In this document: positions 9,399-18,248 of the stretch, piece after piece | How positions within the stretch are numbered: position 1 is the first letter of the stretch | Layout of the letters: each line of letters begins with the position of its first letter | NCBI GenBank assembly: GCA_963803265.1 | Contig: CAWDLZ010000020.1 | Location: 248,001-312,000, forward strand | Direction of reading: 5' to 3' | DNA length: 64,000 nt | From: CAIKMD01 sp963803265 | GTDB lineage: Bacteria > Pseudomonadota > Alphaproteobacteria > ATCC43930 > CGMCC-115725 | The notes under the pieces: model-generated | The model's database searches: none | The model's input: only the letters and a program-made list of their open reading frames with translations | What the model was told of the DNA's origin: nothing | Position numbers and translations under genes: made by a program

Positions 9399-9788
9399 TT
9401 ATTTCTCGACGACGGCGATGAATTCGATCTGGATGACGAAGTCGCCGCCCAAGGGCCCGCCGATGGTATGGCGCACCGGCCGATTGTGCTCGTCGGGGAA
9501 CATCGCCAGCCAATATTTATTGACGATGTCGCGCATGTTGCGATCGGCCAGGAACACGGTCATCTTGCCGATATCGCCGACCGTGCCGCCGACTTCCTCG
9601 ACCGACGCCTTGACGTTGGCGAAGGCGTTGGCGATCTGTTGCTCGGCGTCCTTGGGCCAGTCGCCGGTGTTCAAATCCATTCCCGAGATCGCCGACGAGA
9701 AGATGATGTTGCCCACCCGCGCCACCGTCGGGATCGGCTGCTTGTGAAGACTCTTGCCCTTGGGGTGGCCGGCTACTCGATGTGTCAT
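9399..9788 (-). CDS. RidA (YjgF/YER057c/UK114) family protein
   Basis: A 129-residue RidA-family protein. Family features are PTVARVGNIIFSSAISGMDL at the N-terminus, the central AEQQIANAFANVKASVEEVG helix, and the C-terminal RPVRHTIGGPLGGDFVIQIE segment with the conserved arginine and the E of the binding pocket. RidA proteins hydrolyse reactive enamine/imine intermediates; catabolic-cluster members often act on amino-acrylate-like or ring-opened N-containing intermediates. The start at 9788 was chosen because it gives the normal length. It is the first gene of a two-gene unit with the binding-fold protein and is divergent from the LigJ-like hydratase. Confidence 0.9.
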   Translation of the reverse strand: MTHRVAGHPKGKSLHKQPIPTVARVGNIIFSSAISGMDLNTGDWPKDAEQQIANAFANVKASVEEVGGTVGDIGKMTVFLADRNMRDIVNKYWLAMFPDEHNRPVRHTIGGPLGGDFVIQIEFIAVVEK

Positions 9789-9937
9789 GGCGTTGCGTCC
9801 CGTTTCGTGTCTGGTTGCGATGAAGGCGCGAGAGTACTCCTTTTCGCGCGGCCTGGCGACAGCGGGCCGGCGCCGCCTTGCCATCGGCCGCGAAGCTGGG
9901 GATACTCGGCAAAATGCCAAAGCTGGAGGCAAGCGCC

Positions 9938-11041
9938 ATGTACAAGGGCAAGCAAGTCATCGACGTCCACGGCCATATCTCGACGCCGCCGCATTTCCGC
10001 GCCAACGCGATGAACCTGATCGCGTTGAGGACGCCGGGCACGGATCGAGGGCCCATTCCCGAGGCGGCGATGAAGCAGGCGCTCGACCGTCACCTGCGCA
10101 TGCTCGACGAACGCAACGTCGATATCCAGCTGATTTCGCCGCGCCCCGTCGCCATGCTGCATTGGGAGCGGACGTTCCTCGTCGAATCCTGGACCGAAAC
10201 CACCAATCGCATCATCGCCGACCAGTGCAAGATGTTCCCCAAGCGCTTCGTCGGCGTCGGCCAATTGCCGCAAAGCCCCGAGCTGAACATCGCCGGCTGC
10301 GTCAAGGCGCTGACGCGCTGCATCAACGATCACGAATTCGTGGGCGCGATCCTCAACCCCGATCCCGGCGCCGACCGCAAGGCACCGGGCCTCGACCACG
10401 AGGCCTGGTTCCCGCTTTATGCCAAGGCCGAGGAATTGCAGGCGACCTTGGTCGTGCATCCCTCGATCTCGCGCGACCCGAGGCTCGACCGCATCCCCCA
10501 TTCCTACCAATACAACAACATGACCGAAGAGACGCTGGCGACGCTGCTGTTGGAGAACAGCGACGTGTTCCGGCGCTTCCCCAAGCTCAAGATCGTCATT
10601 TGCCATTGCGGCGGCTGCCTGCGGCGCCTGATGGAAGCCGGCGATATCGTTAACGCGACCAATTCCTCGAAGGGTCCCGACAATGTCATTGGCCTCAGTG
10701 GCGAAGAGGGCGGCGGACAGGCCACGGGAGGCAGACGCCCGACCGCGTTGCCCGAGCCGGGACCGGACTGGAGCGAGAATCTCTTCTTCGATACTTGCGC
10801 CTACGATCCTTGGTACTTAAGCGCGGCGATCCGTCAGCGCGGCACGCACCGCATGGCCTTCGGCACGGAATCGCCCGGCTCGGGCTCGGCGACGCTCAAC
10901 CCCAAGACCGGCAAGCCGGCCGACGACATCCTCGCCACCATCGACAGCTTCGACTTCCTCAGCGAGGCGCAAAAGCTCGAGATGGTGCACGCGAATCCGC
11001 TGCGCATCTTCCCCTTGCTAGCGAAGAGCGCCGCGCTGTAG
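9938..11041 (+). CDS. Amidohydrolase-2 family, LigJ-like (4-oxalomesaconate hydratase-like)
   Basis: A 367-residue metal-dependent hydrolase/hydratase. The metal-binding HxH is in VIDVHGHISTPPHF. Later family signatures are SPRPVAMLH, VGQLPQSPELNIAGC, GAILNPDPGAD, LVVHPSIS, ICHCGGCLRR, FFDTCAYDPWY and MAFGTESPGSG. The combination LPQSP, NPDP, FDTC-x-Y and the F-x-x-E-x-x-G segment recalls LigJ of the protocatechuate 4,5-cleavage pathway more than ACMS decarboxylase. The start at 9938 has GGAGGC just upstream; the longer frame beginning at 9878 lacks one. It is convergent with the DctP-like gene, three bases apart. The substrate is unproven; a ring-cleavage product is plausible given the LigB-type dioxygenase nearby. 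Confidence 0.85.
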   Translation: MYKGKQVIDVHGHISTPPHFRANAMNLIALRTPGTDRGPIPEAAMKQALDRHLRMLDERNVDIQLISPRPVAMLHWERTFLVESWTETTNRIIADQCKMFPKRFVGVGQLPQSPELNIAGCVKALTRCINDHEFVGAILNPDPGADRKAPGLDHEAWFPLYAKAEELQATLVVHPSISRDPRLDRIPHSYQYNNMTEETLATLLLENSDVFRRFPKLKIVICHCGGCLRRLMEAGDIVNATNSSKGPDNVIGLSGEEGGGQATGGRRPTALPEPGPDWSENLFFDTCAYDPWYLSAAIRQRGTHRMAFGTESPGSGSATLNPKTGKPADDILATIDSFDFLSEAQKLEMVHANPLRIFPLLAKSAAL

Positions 11042-11044
11042 GGC

Positions 11045-12061
11045 CTATTTCCCGGCCTTCACCTCGGCCAAGAGGGCGCGGAACTTCGCCAGGATTTTAT
11101 CGCCATCCGGCGTCGCCTTGACCCAATCCTCGGTCACCGGCGCGATGCGCTCGCGCCACGAGGCCGCCTGTTGCGGGCTGAGATTGACGATCTGCTGGCC
11201 GGCGCCCGCCTTCACGAGATCGCGGCCGGCGGCCTGGATGTTGTCGTAATAGATGCCGGCACGCCGGCTTTCGGCCTCGCCGGAATTGGCATCGATGATC
11301 CTCTGCGCCGCGGCGGGCAGCGCGTCGTAGCGCTTCTTGGCCATGAAGAGCACGGCCAAGGTCGCGCCGAGCGAGGTCTCGACATGATAGGTCGTGACTT
11401 CCTGCAGCTTGAACGTGGTCAGGCCGTTCCAGGTCATCACCGCGCCATTGGCCGTGCCGCGCTGGATCGCCTCGTAGATGTCGGGCGCCGCAATCGACAG
11501 CGGCGTGCCGCCCAGGCGCGACACCGCTTCGCCCATCGCCTTGGCGACGATGGTGATTTTCAGGCCGTTCAGATTGTCGAGCGTCGCGGCCGGCTTGGCG
11601 AGATGGAGACCCGCCGGCGGCAGGCTCGCGAACAGAATGGGCACGATGCTGTCGTATTCGGCGTTGACGAGGCCGCTCTTATAGAGGCGCCAGAACGCGA
11701 CCGACGCCACTTCCGAGCTGGTCTCGGCGACGAAGGGCAAGGTCAGGATCGCCGAGCGCGGGAACTTGCCGCCGATATAGGCGAGTTGTCCGAAGCCGAC
11801 CTGGATCACGTCGTCTTGAACGCGGTCGTAAAAGTTCGTGTGATCGGCCAGGGCCGAGCCGTCGCGAACATCGATATGGACGAAGCCCTTGCCTTGCTCG
11901 TTGACGCGATCGGCCCAGGGATGGAGAAGCTGGACGTTGAGCGCGATCGTGCCGGGATCGGTGGTGGCAAAGATCAGCGACGTCTCGTCCGCCTTGGCGA
12001 CGCCCGCGAGGCACAACGCGACCGTCCCCGCGAGCGCAGCCGTCCAGTTTCGAAAATTCAT
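11045..12061 (-). CDS. TRAP transporter substrate-binding protein (DctP family)
   Basis: A 338-residue exported binding protein. The signal peptide is MNFRNWTAALAGTVALCLAG with cleavage after VAKA. The mature part shows the DctP fold: VQLLHPWADRVNEQGKG, ILTLPFVAETSSEV, NGLKITIVAKAMGEAVSRLGG and AIQRGTANGAVMTWNG, the last being the selectivity-helix region. AGGGGGAAACG precedes the ATG. It closes a minus-strand unit after HyuB (22-base gap). The DctQ and DctM membrane subunits are not present, so this is another orphan binding protein. The ligand is expected to be an organic acid related to the cluster substrate. Confidence 0.9.
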   Translation of the reverse strand: MNFRNWTAALAGTVALCLAGVAKADETSLIFATTDPGTIALNVQLLHPWADRVNEQGKGFVHIDVRDGSALADHTNFYDRVQDDVIQVGFGQLAYIGGKFPRSAILTLPFVAETSSEVASVAFWRLYKSGLVNAEYDSIVPILFASLPPAGLHLAKPAATLDNLNGLKITIVAKAMGEAVSRLGGTPLSIAAPDIYEAIQRGTANGAVMTWNGLTTFKLQEVTTYHVETSLGATLAVLFMAKKRYDALPAAAQRIIDANSGEAESRRAGIYYDNIQAAGRDLVKAGAGQQIVNLSPQQAASWRERIAPVTEDWVKATPDGDKILAKFRALLAEVKAGK

Positions 12062-12083
12062 CGTTTCCCCCTTGCCCCGGCTT

Positions 12084-13805
12084 CTAGGGCTTGCGAAGCG
12101 CCGCGGTTCTTGCGGCATCGAGCTTCATCGTCGCGGGATCGATGGCCACACCGTAGTCTCTTTCCGCCGCCGCGATGGAGACATAGCCGTTGAGCACGTC
12201 TTCGAGCACCTCGGCCGCGGGGCGCCGGTGCGGGTTGCCATAACCGCCGCCGCCCGGCATCTCGACGAGGAAGCTGTCGCCCGGCTCCATGCGGATGGTC
12301 TCGAGCGGCCTCAAGTGGCGCTCGCGATTGGTGCCGGGGTTGAGAAAAGCGCGGACGGTCGCCGGTTCCTTGCCACCGAACACGCCCCAGCCGCCATATT
12401 TGAACTGGTGCCCGAGCCGCAGCGTGGTGGTGGCGTCGCCGAGCATTTCGTATTCCTTGCGATTGCCCATCCCGCCTCGATGCGTCCCTGCGCCGGCCGA
12501 ATCCTCGATCCATTCGTAGCGCCGCACGCGGATCGGGAATTCGGTCTCGATCACCTCGATCGGGGTGTTGGGGGTCACGTTCAGGAATCCGACCGTGCCC
12601 GACGAGCCGTCATGCTCGGACTTGGCGCCCTGCCCGCTCACGAACAACTCGTATTGAACCGCCTTGCGGCCGCTGCGGTTCTGGTCGTAGCCGACCGCGA
12701 TCGCGCCGAGCCCGAGACCCGGCGACGCGACCGCGCGGGCCGGGTTGAACTTGGCGAGGGCGCGGTTGCAGGTGCTGTAGAGCACGTTCGACAAGCCGAA
12801 ATAGCTGTTCACCGGCGCGGGCCAGCGCGAATTGGTGATCTTGCCCTCGGGATTGACGAAGCTCACCGGCCGGCGCAGCCCGTCATTGAACGGGATGGTG
12901 GGGTCGAGCATGGTGACAAGCGCCATCACCGCCGCGACATGGCTTACTTGCGGGCGCAGATTGGTCGGCCCCTTGACCTGATCGCTCGAGCCGCTGAAAT
13001 CGAATTCGATATCGCGGCCCTTTTTCGTGACCTTGACGTGGAGGCGCAGCGGCTTGTCGAGATCGACGCCGTCATGGTTGACCCAGGCCTCCGCCTCGGA
13101 TTCGCCGTCGGGCCAGGCCGCGATTCCGTCGCGTATCCGCTTTTCCGAGAGCGCCATGATCTCGGGCAGCGCCGCCTTGATGGTCTCGACCCCGTACTCA
13201 TCGCACAACGCGCGGATCTGGTCGGCGCCGACGAGGGTGCAGCCGACCTGGGCGCGCAAATCGCCCTCGATGATTTCGGGAATGCGGCAATTATGCTTGA
13301 TGATCTCGAGGACTTCCGGGACGACGCCGTCCTTGGTCCAGAATTTCACGGCCGGCAGTACCAGGCCCTCATGGAAGATCTCGCGCGCGCCGGCGCCGGA
13401 CGAGCCCGGCACCAGCCCGCCCATGTCGGGCTTGTGGGCGTGCGAGCCGCTGAACGCGATGATCTCGCCGTTGACGAAGACCGGCGTCACGATGACCACG
13501 TCGGGGACGTGAAGCGTGCCCCCGCGGTAGGGATCGTTCGAGATGAAGCAGTCGCCGTCGCGCATTGCCGAGAGCGGATAGTTATCGAGCACGCTTCTTA
13601 CCGTGTAATAATAAGAGAAGAGATGCAGCGGCCCGCCCGAGCCCTCGATGCAAAATCCCTCGGTCGTGCACAACGCGCAGGACCCGTCATGGGATTCCCT
13701 GAGGATCGTCGAGTAGCCGCTATGGAACAGAAGGTGCTCCATGGTCGCGACCAGCTCTTGCAAGCGCGCGATGATGATTTCGGTCGTGATCGGATCGAGC
13801 TTCAT
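12084..13805 (-). CDS. Hydantoinase B/oxoprolinase family protein
   Basis: A 573-residue HyuB-family beta subunit. Characteristic sequence includes the N-terminus TTEIIIARLQELVATMEHLL, then LRESHDGSCALCTTEG, DCFISNDPYRGGTLHVPDV, FSGSHAHKPDMGG and PGSSGAGAREIFHEGLV, and a C-terminal GGMGNRKEYEMLGD with GGGGYGNPHRRP. HyuA and HyuB form ATP-dependent amide-cleaving enzymes (N-methylhydantoinase, 5-oxoprolinase) or related ATP-using carboxylases (acetophenone, acetone). The ATG overlaps the HyuA stop by four bases, which indicates stoichiometric expression. Substrate choice cannot be inferred from sequence by eye; an N-heterocycle or ketone would fit the neighbouring genes. Confidence 0.92.
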   Translation of the reverse strand: MKLDPITTEIIIARLQELVATMEHLLFHSGYSTILRESHDGSCALCTTEGFCIEGSGGPLHLFSYYYTVRSVLDNYPLSAMRDGDCFISNDPYRGGTLHVPDVVIVTPVFVNGEIIAFSGSHAHKPDMGGLVPGSSGAGAREIFHEGLVLPAVKFWTKDGVVPEVLEIIKHNCRIPEIIEGDLRAQVGCTLVGADQIRALCDEYGVETIKAALPEIMALSEKRIRDGIAAWPDGESEAEAWVNHDGVDLDKPLRLHVKVTKKGRDIEFDFSGSSDQVKGPTNLRPQVSHVAAVMALVTMLDPTIPFNDGLRRPVSFVNPEGKITNSRWPAPVNSYFGLSNVLYSTCNRALAKFNPARAVASPGLGLGAIAVGYDQNRSGRKAVQYELFVSGQGAKSEHDGSSGTVGFLNVTPNTPIEVIETEFPIRVRRYEWIEDSAGAGTHRGGMGNRKEYEMLGDATTTLRLGHQFKYGGWGVFGGKEPATVRAFLNPGTNRERHLRPLETIRMEPGDSFLVEMPGGGGYGNPHRRPAAEVLEDVLNGYVSIAAAERDYGVAIDPATMKLDAARTAALRKP

Positions 13806-15892
13806 CTGGCTGCTCCCGGCGATGACGCGCCGATTTCGATCATGATGTTGCCGTAGCGCTCCACTTCCGCCTTCTGGCCGGGCAGAATGACGGTGGTCGA
13901 ATCCAATTGCTCGACGATCGCCGGGCCGGCGATCCGGGCGCCCGCGCCGAGCGTCGCGCGATCATAGACGGGCGTGTCGATATAGCCCTCGCGCTCCTCG
14001 TAAAGCACCGGACGGCGCGCCACCGGCTTGGGGTTGTTGGCGCCGCGAGGCAATTCAGGCAGGTCGAGCTTCGCCACCTCGGCGATCGACATGACCCGCA
14101 CATTGACGACATCGGGAATCTCGCCCGTGGCCGCGGTGCCGTAAACCTCCTTGTGGAGCCGGTCGAAATCGGCGCGAATTTTCGCCTTGGCGCCCTCGGC
14201 GAGGGGCTCGTTCTGGCAGTCGATCGTCAGCTCGTAGCCTTGGAACGGATAGCGCAAATCGAGCTGCCGCTGCAGCGCAATGTGCGCCGCGTCGAAGCCC
14301 TCTTGCACGGCCTCGCGCCGGGCCCGTTCCTCGAGCTCGGCGAAAATCGCGTTGAGCTCGTCGACCGGAACCTTGGCGAGCGAGACCATCCGGCTCTGCA
14401 GGTAATAGTGCTTCACGTCGGTTTGCAGCAGGCCCATGGCGCAACTGATGCCGGGATAAGGCGGCACGATCACGCGCGGGATGCCGATATCCTTGGCGAC
14501 GCGAGTGGCGAGCACCGGACCGCCGCCGCCGAAGGCTAGCAACGCGAACATGCGCGGATCGAGCCCGCGCTCGACGAAGGACAGCCTCAAGCCGACCTCG
14601 ATGTTGACGCACACTACCCGGATGATGCCGAGCGCGGCCTGCTCTAGTCCAAGGCCCAGCGGCTTGGCGATGCGCTCGGTAACGGCCTCGGCGGCGAGCT
14701 TCGGCTCGATCTTGAAGCGCCCGCCGATGAAATTATAGGGATTGAGATAGCCGAGAACGATGTTCGCGTCGGTCACCGTGGCGTTCTTGCCGCCAAGCCC
14801 GTAGCAGGCCGGGCCGGGAACCGCGCCCGCCGAGCTTGGCCCGCCCTTCAGGAGACCGTCGGGCCCGATATGCGCGATCGTGCCGCCGCCCGCGCCCAGC
14901 GCCCGGATCTGGATCATCGGCGTACCGATATCCTGGTCGTGGATGCGCCCGTTGCGGGTTTCCTGATAGGCGTTCTTGTGCAGGACGCTGATGTCGGTGC
15001 TGGTGCCGCCGACATCGAAGGTCACGATATTGGGCTCGCCGATCAGCTTGCCGAGACCGGCGCCGAACACGACGCCCGCCGCCGGCCCCGACAGCAGGGT
15101 CTGGTTGGGATATTCGCGGGCGATGTCGATCTGCATCAGCCCGCCATTCGACTGCATGATGAAGAGCTTCTTGGTCTTGAGGCCGACCTCGCGCAGCCGG
15201 CCCGAGATATTGCTGAGATAGGTCGCGACCACCGGGCCGACATAGGCGTCCAGCATGGTCGTGGACAGGCGCAGATATTCGCGGATGAGCGGAAGGACGA
15301 CGCTCGACAGCGAAACGCGCGCGCCCGGATGCACCGCGCGGATGATCTCGCCGGTGCGCCGCTCGTGAGCAGTATTGGCAAAGGAAAACAGATAGCACAC
15401 CGCGATCGAGTTGCAGCCCTCGTCGCGCAATTGGACCGCGGCGCGGCGCACGGCGTCTTCGTCGAGCGGCACGATCTCGCTGCCGTCGAAGGCGATGCGG
15501 CCGCCGATCTCGTGGGTCATCTTCTGCGGCGCCAGGCCGACGGGCTTGTTCCAATGCGTGTCGATCAGGTCGGGGCCCATCGGACGGTTGCCGCCGCGCA
15601 TGTCGTAAACCGCGCGAAAGCCCTTGGTGATGAGGAGGCCGGCCTTGGCGCCCTTGCCTTCGATCGTCGCGTTGGTCGCGACCGTGGTGCCGTGGGCGAA
15701 GAAATCGATCTCCGCAGGCCGGATCTCGGGATGGGATTCCATCAGGTTCTGCAGGCCCGAGGCGACCGCACGCGAGGGATCGGATGGAATCGATGGAACC
15801 TTGGTGACCAGGATCCTGCCGGTCTCGATCTCCATGCCGACGACATCGGTGAAGGTGCCCCCGATATCGATACCTACCCGCCAACCCGGCAT
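13802..15892 (-). CDS. Hydantoinase A/oxoprolinase family protein
   Basis: A 696-residue HyuA-family alpha subunit. The ATP-binding (ASKHA-like) signature GIDIGGTFTDVVG is at residues 7-19, with a second phosphate motif FDVGGTSTDISVLH and adenosine-motif-like GGGGPVLATRVAKD. Full length is normal for the family. GGGGGGCACGGGC precedes the start. It lies downstream of the LigB-type dioxygenase (42-base gap) and upstream of HyuB with an ATGA overlap. The protein energises cleavage or carboxylation of an amide or ketone with ATP. Being in one unit with an extradiol dioxygenase is an uncommon combination. Confidence 0.92.
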   Translation of the reverse strand: MPGWRVGIDIGGTFTDVVGMEIETGRILVTKVPSIPSDPSRAVASGLQNLMESHPEIRPAEIDFFAHGTTVATNATIEGKGAKAGLLITKGFRAVYDMRGGNRPMGPDLIDTHWNKPVGLAPQKMTHEIGGRIAFDGSEIVPLDEDAVRRAAVQLRDEGCNSIAVCYLFSFANTAHERRTGEIIRAVHPGARVSLSSVVLPLIREYLRLSTTMLDAYVGPVVATYLSNISGRLREVGLKTKKLFIMQSNGGLMQIDIAREYPNQTLLSGPAAGVVFGAGLGKLIGEPNIVTFDVGGTSTDISVLHKNAYQETRNGRIHDQDIGTPMIQIRALGAGGGTIAHIGPDGLLKGGPSSAGAVPGPACYGLGGKNATVTDANIVLGYLNPYNFIGGRFKIEPKLAAEAVTERIAKPLGLGLEQAALGIIRVVCVNIEVGLRLSFVERGLDPRMFALLAFGGGGPVLATRVAKDIGIPRVIVPPYPGISCAMGLLQTDVKHYYLQSRMVSLAKVPVDELNAIFAELEERARREAVQEGFDAAHIALQRQLDLRYPFQGYELTIDCQNEPLAEGAKAKIRADFDRLHKEVYGTAATGEIPDVVNVRVMSIAEVAKLDLPELPRGANNPKPVARRPVLYEEREGYIDTPVYDRATLGAGARIAGPAIVEQLDSTTVILPGQKAEVERYGNIMIEIGASSPGAAR

Positions 15893-15934
15893 GCCCGTGC
15901 CCCCCGATTGTTCGCTTGATCCGCGGCCGCGACC

Positions 15935-16948
15935 CTAGGACCAGGTCGCGAACGCCATCGCGTTGCCGGTGCCCGCCTCGGAGCGATAGCACGGCACGTA
16001 GTCGAAGAGCTTCATCCGGAAGCCGGAATTGGCCACCAGCCCCGCCGCCACGATCCAGTTCTTGATCTCGGAGGTGCCCGAGCGGAACAGCGTGTCGCTT
16101 TCGCCGGTGATCGCCGCCGGGTCGCCCGACGCCAAGGCCCGCAGCATCCGCTGGTCGAACGCTTCGTCGATGACGAAATGGCTGAGCCCGCCCGAGCCAA
16201 CCGCCACGACCCGGGCCGTCTCGTCCCACGCGGCGACGGCGCGGGCAATCGAGCGGCCGAAATCGAAGCACCGGCGCGGCAGCGGCTGATTGGGCGGGTA
16301 GAAGGTGTTGACGAGGATCGGCACCAGCGGGACCGGCCGGTCGTTGAGCAGCCGGCGATAGATGAAGCCATAGGCGTGGCCCAGATTCTTCATGCCATGC
16401 TCGTCGCTGGGCTGCGCCATGCAGGCGGCGACATCGAAGCCGTCCGCCATCGCTTGCGCGATGATCCGGTCCGCCAAGCCTCGCGCGACCGGATAGGCCT
16501 CATCCTGCGGCGGATGCATGCCCGCGATCGCCGCGCCGCGGCCTTCCCGGATGTGGCGCTCCATCTCCTCTTCGGTCGGGGCGAGGTTCATCACCTCGTC
16601 GCCGCAAAAGACCCCGAAGGTCGGCTGCATCTCCGGCCGGAACCATTCATGCTGGTCGTCGCCGACGATGACGAGAACGTCGGGCCGCGCCGCTTCGAGC
16701 GCGCGGCTCAGGGCGTCGAGCTGCTTCTGGCAGCGATCGTAATGCGCCTGCCGCGCCGCCTTGGTGTCGAAGCGGGCGAAATTCTCGGCCGCGCGCAAGG
16801 CGTGGAGCTGGTCGAATCCATAAGTCTTGCCGCGATAGGCGAGCGCCGGGTTGCGGCGGTCGGCCGCAGCGCGCCCGTCCCATTGCTCGGGCGGGGTCGA
16901 CAGCATCGAGCCATGCGACGTGCCGATGCCGAGTACCAGTTCAGCCAT
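15935..16948 (-). CDS. Class III extradiol ring-cleavage dioxygenase (LigB family)
   Basis: A 337-residue protein of the LigB fold. The N-terminus MAELVLGIGTSHGSML places an iron-ligand histidine at residue 12, as in LigB. Other family segments are PDVLVIVGDDQHEWF, QPSDEHGMKNLGHAYGFI, VPLVPILVNTFYPPNQPLP and VVAVGSGGLSHFVIDEAFD. Class III enzymes cleave catecholic rings next to the hydroxyls using Fe(II). No separate small LigA-type alpha subunit is visible nearby; at this size it may work alone, as with DesB- or MhpB-like enzymes. It lies in one transcription unit with the MetE-like gene upstream and HyuA/HyuB downstream. Confidence 0.88.
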   Translation of the reverse strand: MAELVLGIGTSHGSMLSTPPEQWDGRAAADRRNPALAYRGKTYGFDQLHALRAAENFARFDTKAARQAHYDRCQKQLDALSRALEAARPDVLVIVGDDQHEWFRPEMQPTFGVFCGDEVMNLAPTEEEMERHIREGRGAAIAGMHPPQDEAYPVARGLADRIIAQAMADGFDVAACMAQPSDEHGMKNLGHAYGFIYRRLLNDRPVPLVPILVNTFYPPNQPLPRRCFDFGRSIARAVAAWDETARVVAVGSGGLSHFVIDEAFDQRMLRALASGDPAAITGESDTLFRSGTSEIKNWIVAAGLVANSGFRMKLFDYVPCYRSEAGTGNAMAFATWS

Positions 16949-17031
16949 TCCTTGCCTCTTTCACTAGCCAAGCCTAGCAAGCTTTGGCGAGCGGCGAAAG
17001 TTCCGGCGCCAATCCGTGCGATCGCCCGGCT

Positions 17032-18054
17032 TCACGCCAGCTCCGCGACCTCGCGATGAAGCGCGAAGAGGCCGGCTATCGCTTCGGGCGCGATGTATCG
17101 GCCGAGGCCGCACTCCGTGGCGACACCGAAGCAAGGGCTGAATTTTCGCGCCGCAGCGACCCTGCGCGCGGCACCCGCGATGCCGTCGAGACGATGGACG
17201 AGGCCCAGGAAAAGCTCGGTCTCGGCGCGCAGCCGCAGATCGCGAAGCGGCGCGAAATAGCCGTCGTCGTCGCGGTCCTTGGGCACCGGCATGTGCAGCC
17301 AGGCGATGTCGTGGCGCGCGCGGCCGGCGACGGCGTTGTAGAGCGACACCATCACCCGCATGTCCTTGGGATCGATCAAGTGCTTGTCCTCGCCGGCATC
17401 GCCGTAGCAGAGATGGAGACCGCCTTCGACATCGCGGGGCAGGCCATCGAGCGCCCGCGCGATCGCCGCGGCGAGCTCGTCTTCGCTGTAGCCCGTCGCC
17501 TTCCCCCTTGGATTGTCCAGCACTTGGGTGATTTCCACGGCGACATCCCATTGGACGGCGAGATCGCGATGCGGAATCGCCTTCGCGATCTCCTCGATCT
17601 CGGCGATGAGTTGCGCCTCATAGACCGGCCAGACCGCGCGCGCGACATCGCCGTCGATGCAATGGCCCATCACGGCGAAAGCGGTCGGAACGCTGATCTG
17701 GAATCGTGTCGTGGCGGGGATTTTTCCCGCCGCGCGCGCGGCCGCGAAAATCGCGTAGGACTGGGTCGCGGCATCGAGATAGCCGAGCGGACCGAAACGA
17801 ATCGCCCCAACCTCCTGTCCCGGCGCCGGGCGGTAACGCTGAATGACGCGGTCGAGGAAGCGATCCACCTGACCCGGGATCATGCCCGGCGCGCGCGCGA
17901 CGATCGGCGCCTGCGGGCGGAGCCAGCCGCGCTTCTTCTCGCCGTCGGGCAGCCGCGGCGCGAGGCTTGCGAAATGCCGCCCTGCCAGCTCGAAGACCTC
18001 GTCCGCCTCGAACGGCACGCCGCCGACGAGGTGAATCGACCGCTTGCCTGTCAT
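17032..18054 (-). CDS. MetE C-terminal/UROD-like barrel protein
   Basis: A protein of about 340 residues. Its ordered segments HLVGGVPFEADEVFELAG, GPLGYLDAATQSYAIF, TRFQISVPTAFAVMG, LAVQWDVAVEITQVLDN, VEGGLHLCYGDAGEDKHL and FSPCFGVATECGLGRY resemble the UROD/MetE-like TIM barrel of cobalamin-independent methionine synthase relatives. The late Cys in CYGDAG and in ATECGLGRY with the His in GLHLC could form a zinc site as in MetE. The start at 18054 (MTGKRSIHLVGG) is preferred because GGAAAGGG lies upstream; the frame extends to 18096. It is the first gene of the dioxygenase/HyuAB unit. A methyl-transfer step such as O- or N-demethylation of an aromatic is possible but unproven. Confidence 0.7.
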   Translation of the reverse strand: MTGKRSIHLVGGVPFEADEVFELAGRHFASLAPRLPDGEKKRGWLRPQAPIVARAPGMIPGQVDRFLDRVIQRYRPAPGQEVGAIRFGPLGYLDAATQSYAIFAAARAAGKIPATTRFQISVPTAFAVMGHCIDGDVARAVWPVYEAQLIAEIEEIAKAIPHRDLAVQWDVAVEITQVLDNPRGKATGYSEDELAAAIARALDGLPRDVEGGLHLCYGDAGEDKHLIDPKDMRVMVSLYNAVAGRARHDIAWLHMPVPKDRDDDGYFAPLRDLRLRAETELFLGLVHRLDGIAGAARRVAAARKFSPCFGVATECGLGRYIAPEAIAGLFALHREVAELA

Positions 18055-18170
18055 CTTGCCGGCCCTTTCCGAGGTTTTCTCGGGCGTCTCTTGCATTTCG
18101 TCGCCGCAAGGTCCTTATATAGCATGATACCTTTCCGGTCTGGTTGCCCCGTCCCACCATCCGCTCTGAT

Positions 18171-18185
18171 GGTACATTCGGTACC
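18171..18185. repeat. Short inverted repeat upstream of cspA
   Basis: A perfect inverted repeat, GGTAC-ATTCG-GTACC, lies 64 bases before the cspA start, in the gap between the divergent MetE-like gene and cspA. It could be a small operator or an RNA hairpin in the cspA leader. No known regulator is matched. Confidence 0.4.
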
Positions 18186-18248
18186 TCCAAAATCGAAAGG
18201 CTCCGGTTCGTCATGCGGCGGGCCGTACATCTCATGGGAGTACTGCAA

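Noticed and set aside
11889..13856. 655-codon open frame opposite HyuB
   Set aside because: Antisense shadow; the HyuB reading has all family motifs and an ATGA link with HyuA.
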